A stretch of 5,298 bases of DNA, taken from the NCBI GenBank assembly GCA_964573885.1, contig CAZNLL010000186.1, positions 1 through 5,298 on the forward strand. Reading direction: 5' to 3'. The notes beneath the pieces were generated by a model. The model saw nothing but the letters and a program-made list of their open reading frames with translations. It was not told the origin of the DNA and made no database searches. Shown here piece after piece: positions 5,296 through 5,298 of this stretch (position 1 is the first letter of the stretch; every line of letters begins with the position of its first letter). The stretch is from CAZNLL01 sp964573885 (GTDB taxonomy: Bacteria > Desulfobacterota > DSM-4660 > Desulfatiglandales > Desulfatiglandaceae). The translations under genes and the position numbers were made by a program.

Positions 5296-5298
5296 TTT

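Overview
The window looks like a piece of a Gram-negative anaerobe, most likely a deltaproteobacterium in the broad sense (Desulfobacterota). This is inferred from an HdrB-type iron-sulfur protein, the style of the chemoreceptor, a sigma-54-type promoter and a base composition close to balanced. No taxonomic marker gene is present, so the assignment is soft.

Layout. Positions 1-88 hold the last 28 codons of a plus-strand gene that resembles the C-terminus of an isoprenylcysteine/phospholipid-type membrane methyltransferase. Thirty bases later, probably in the same operon, is a 265-residue protein with two cysteine-rich CCG modules of the HdrB kind (119-916). It converges, with a 19-base gap, on a minus-strand gene (936-2489) for a fusion of a GNAT acetyltransferase with a nitrilase-superfamily amidohydrolase; that gene has a good sigma-70-like promoter at 2557-2585. 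A minus-strand transmembrane chemoreceptor fills 2772-4637 and ends at a clear Rho-independent terminator (2711-2743). Between that terminator and the fusion-gene promoter lies a run of short inverted repeats (2588-2704) that no gene explains.

The nearly 400-base gap 4638-5031 carries the regulatory signals of the chemoreceptor: a near-consensus sigma-54 promoter (GG-N10-GC) at 4780-4795, a palindrome about 100 bases upstream of the predicted start point where an enhancer-binding protein could sit, and further inverted repeats that may instead end the last gene. That last gene (5032-5295, minus) encodes an 87-residue protein with one hydrophobic segment that resembles the DUF5132 family.

The genes do not form one obvious pathway. 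The methyltransferase tail and the CCG protein form one transcription unit; the fusion enzyme and the chemoreceptor are separate units on the other strand, each with its own promoter. The best leads are the orphan CCG protein with unequal cysteine spacing, the acetyltransferase-nitrilase fusion of unknown substrate, the sigma-54 control of a HAMP-poor chemoreceptor with an unassigned sensor domain, and the unexplained hairpin string. I see no RNA genes, mobile elements or CRISPR arrays.
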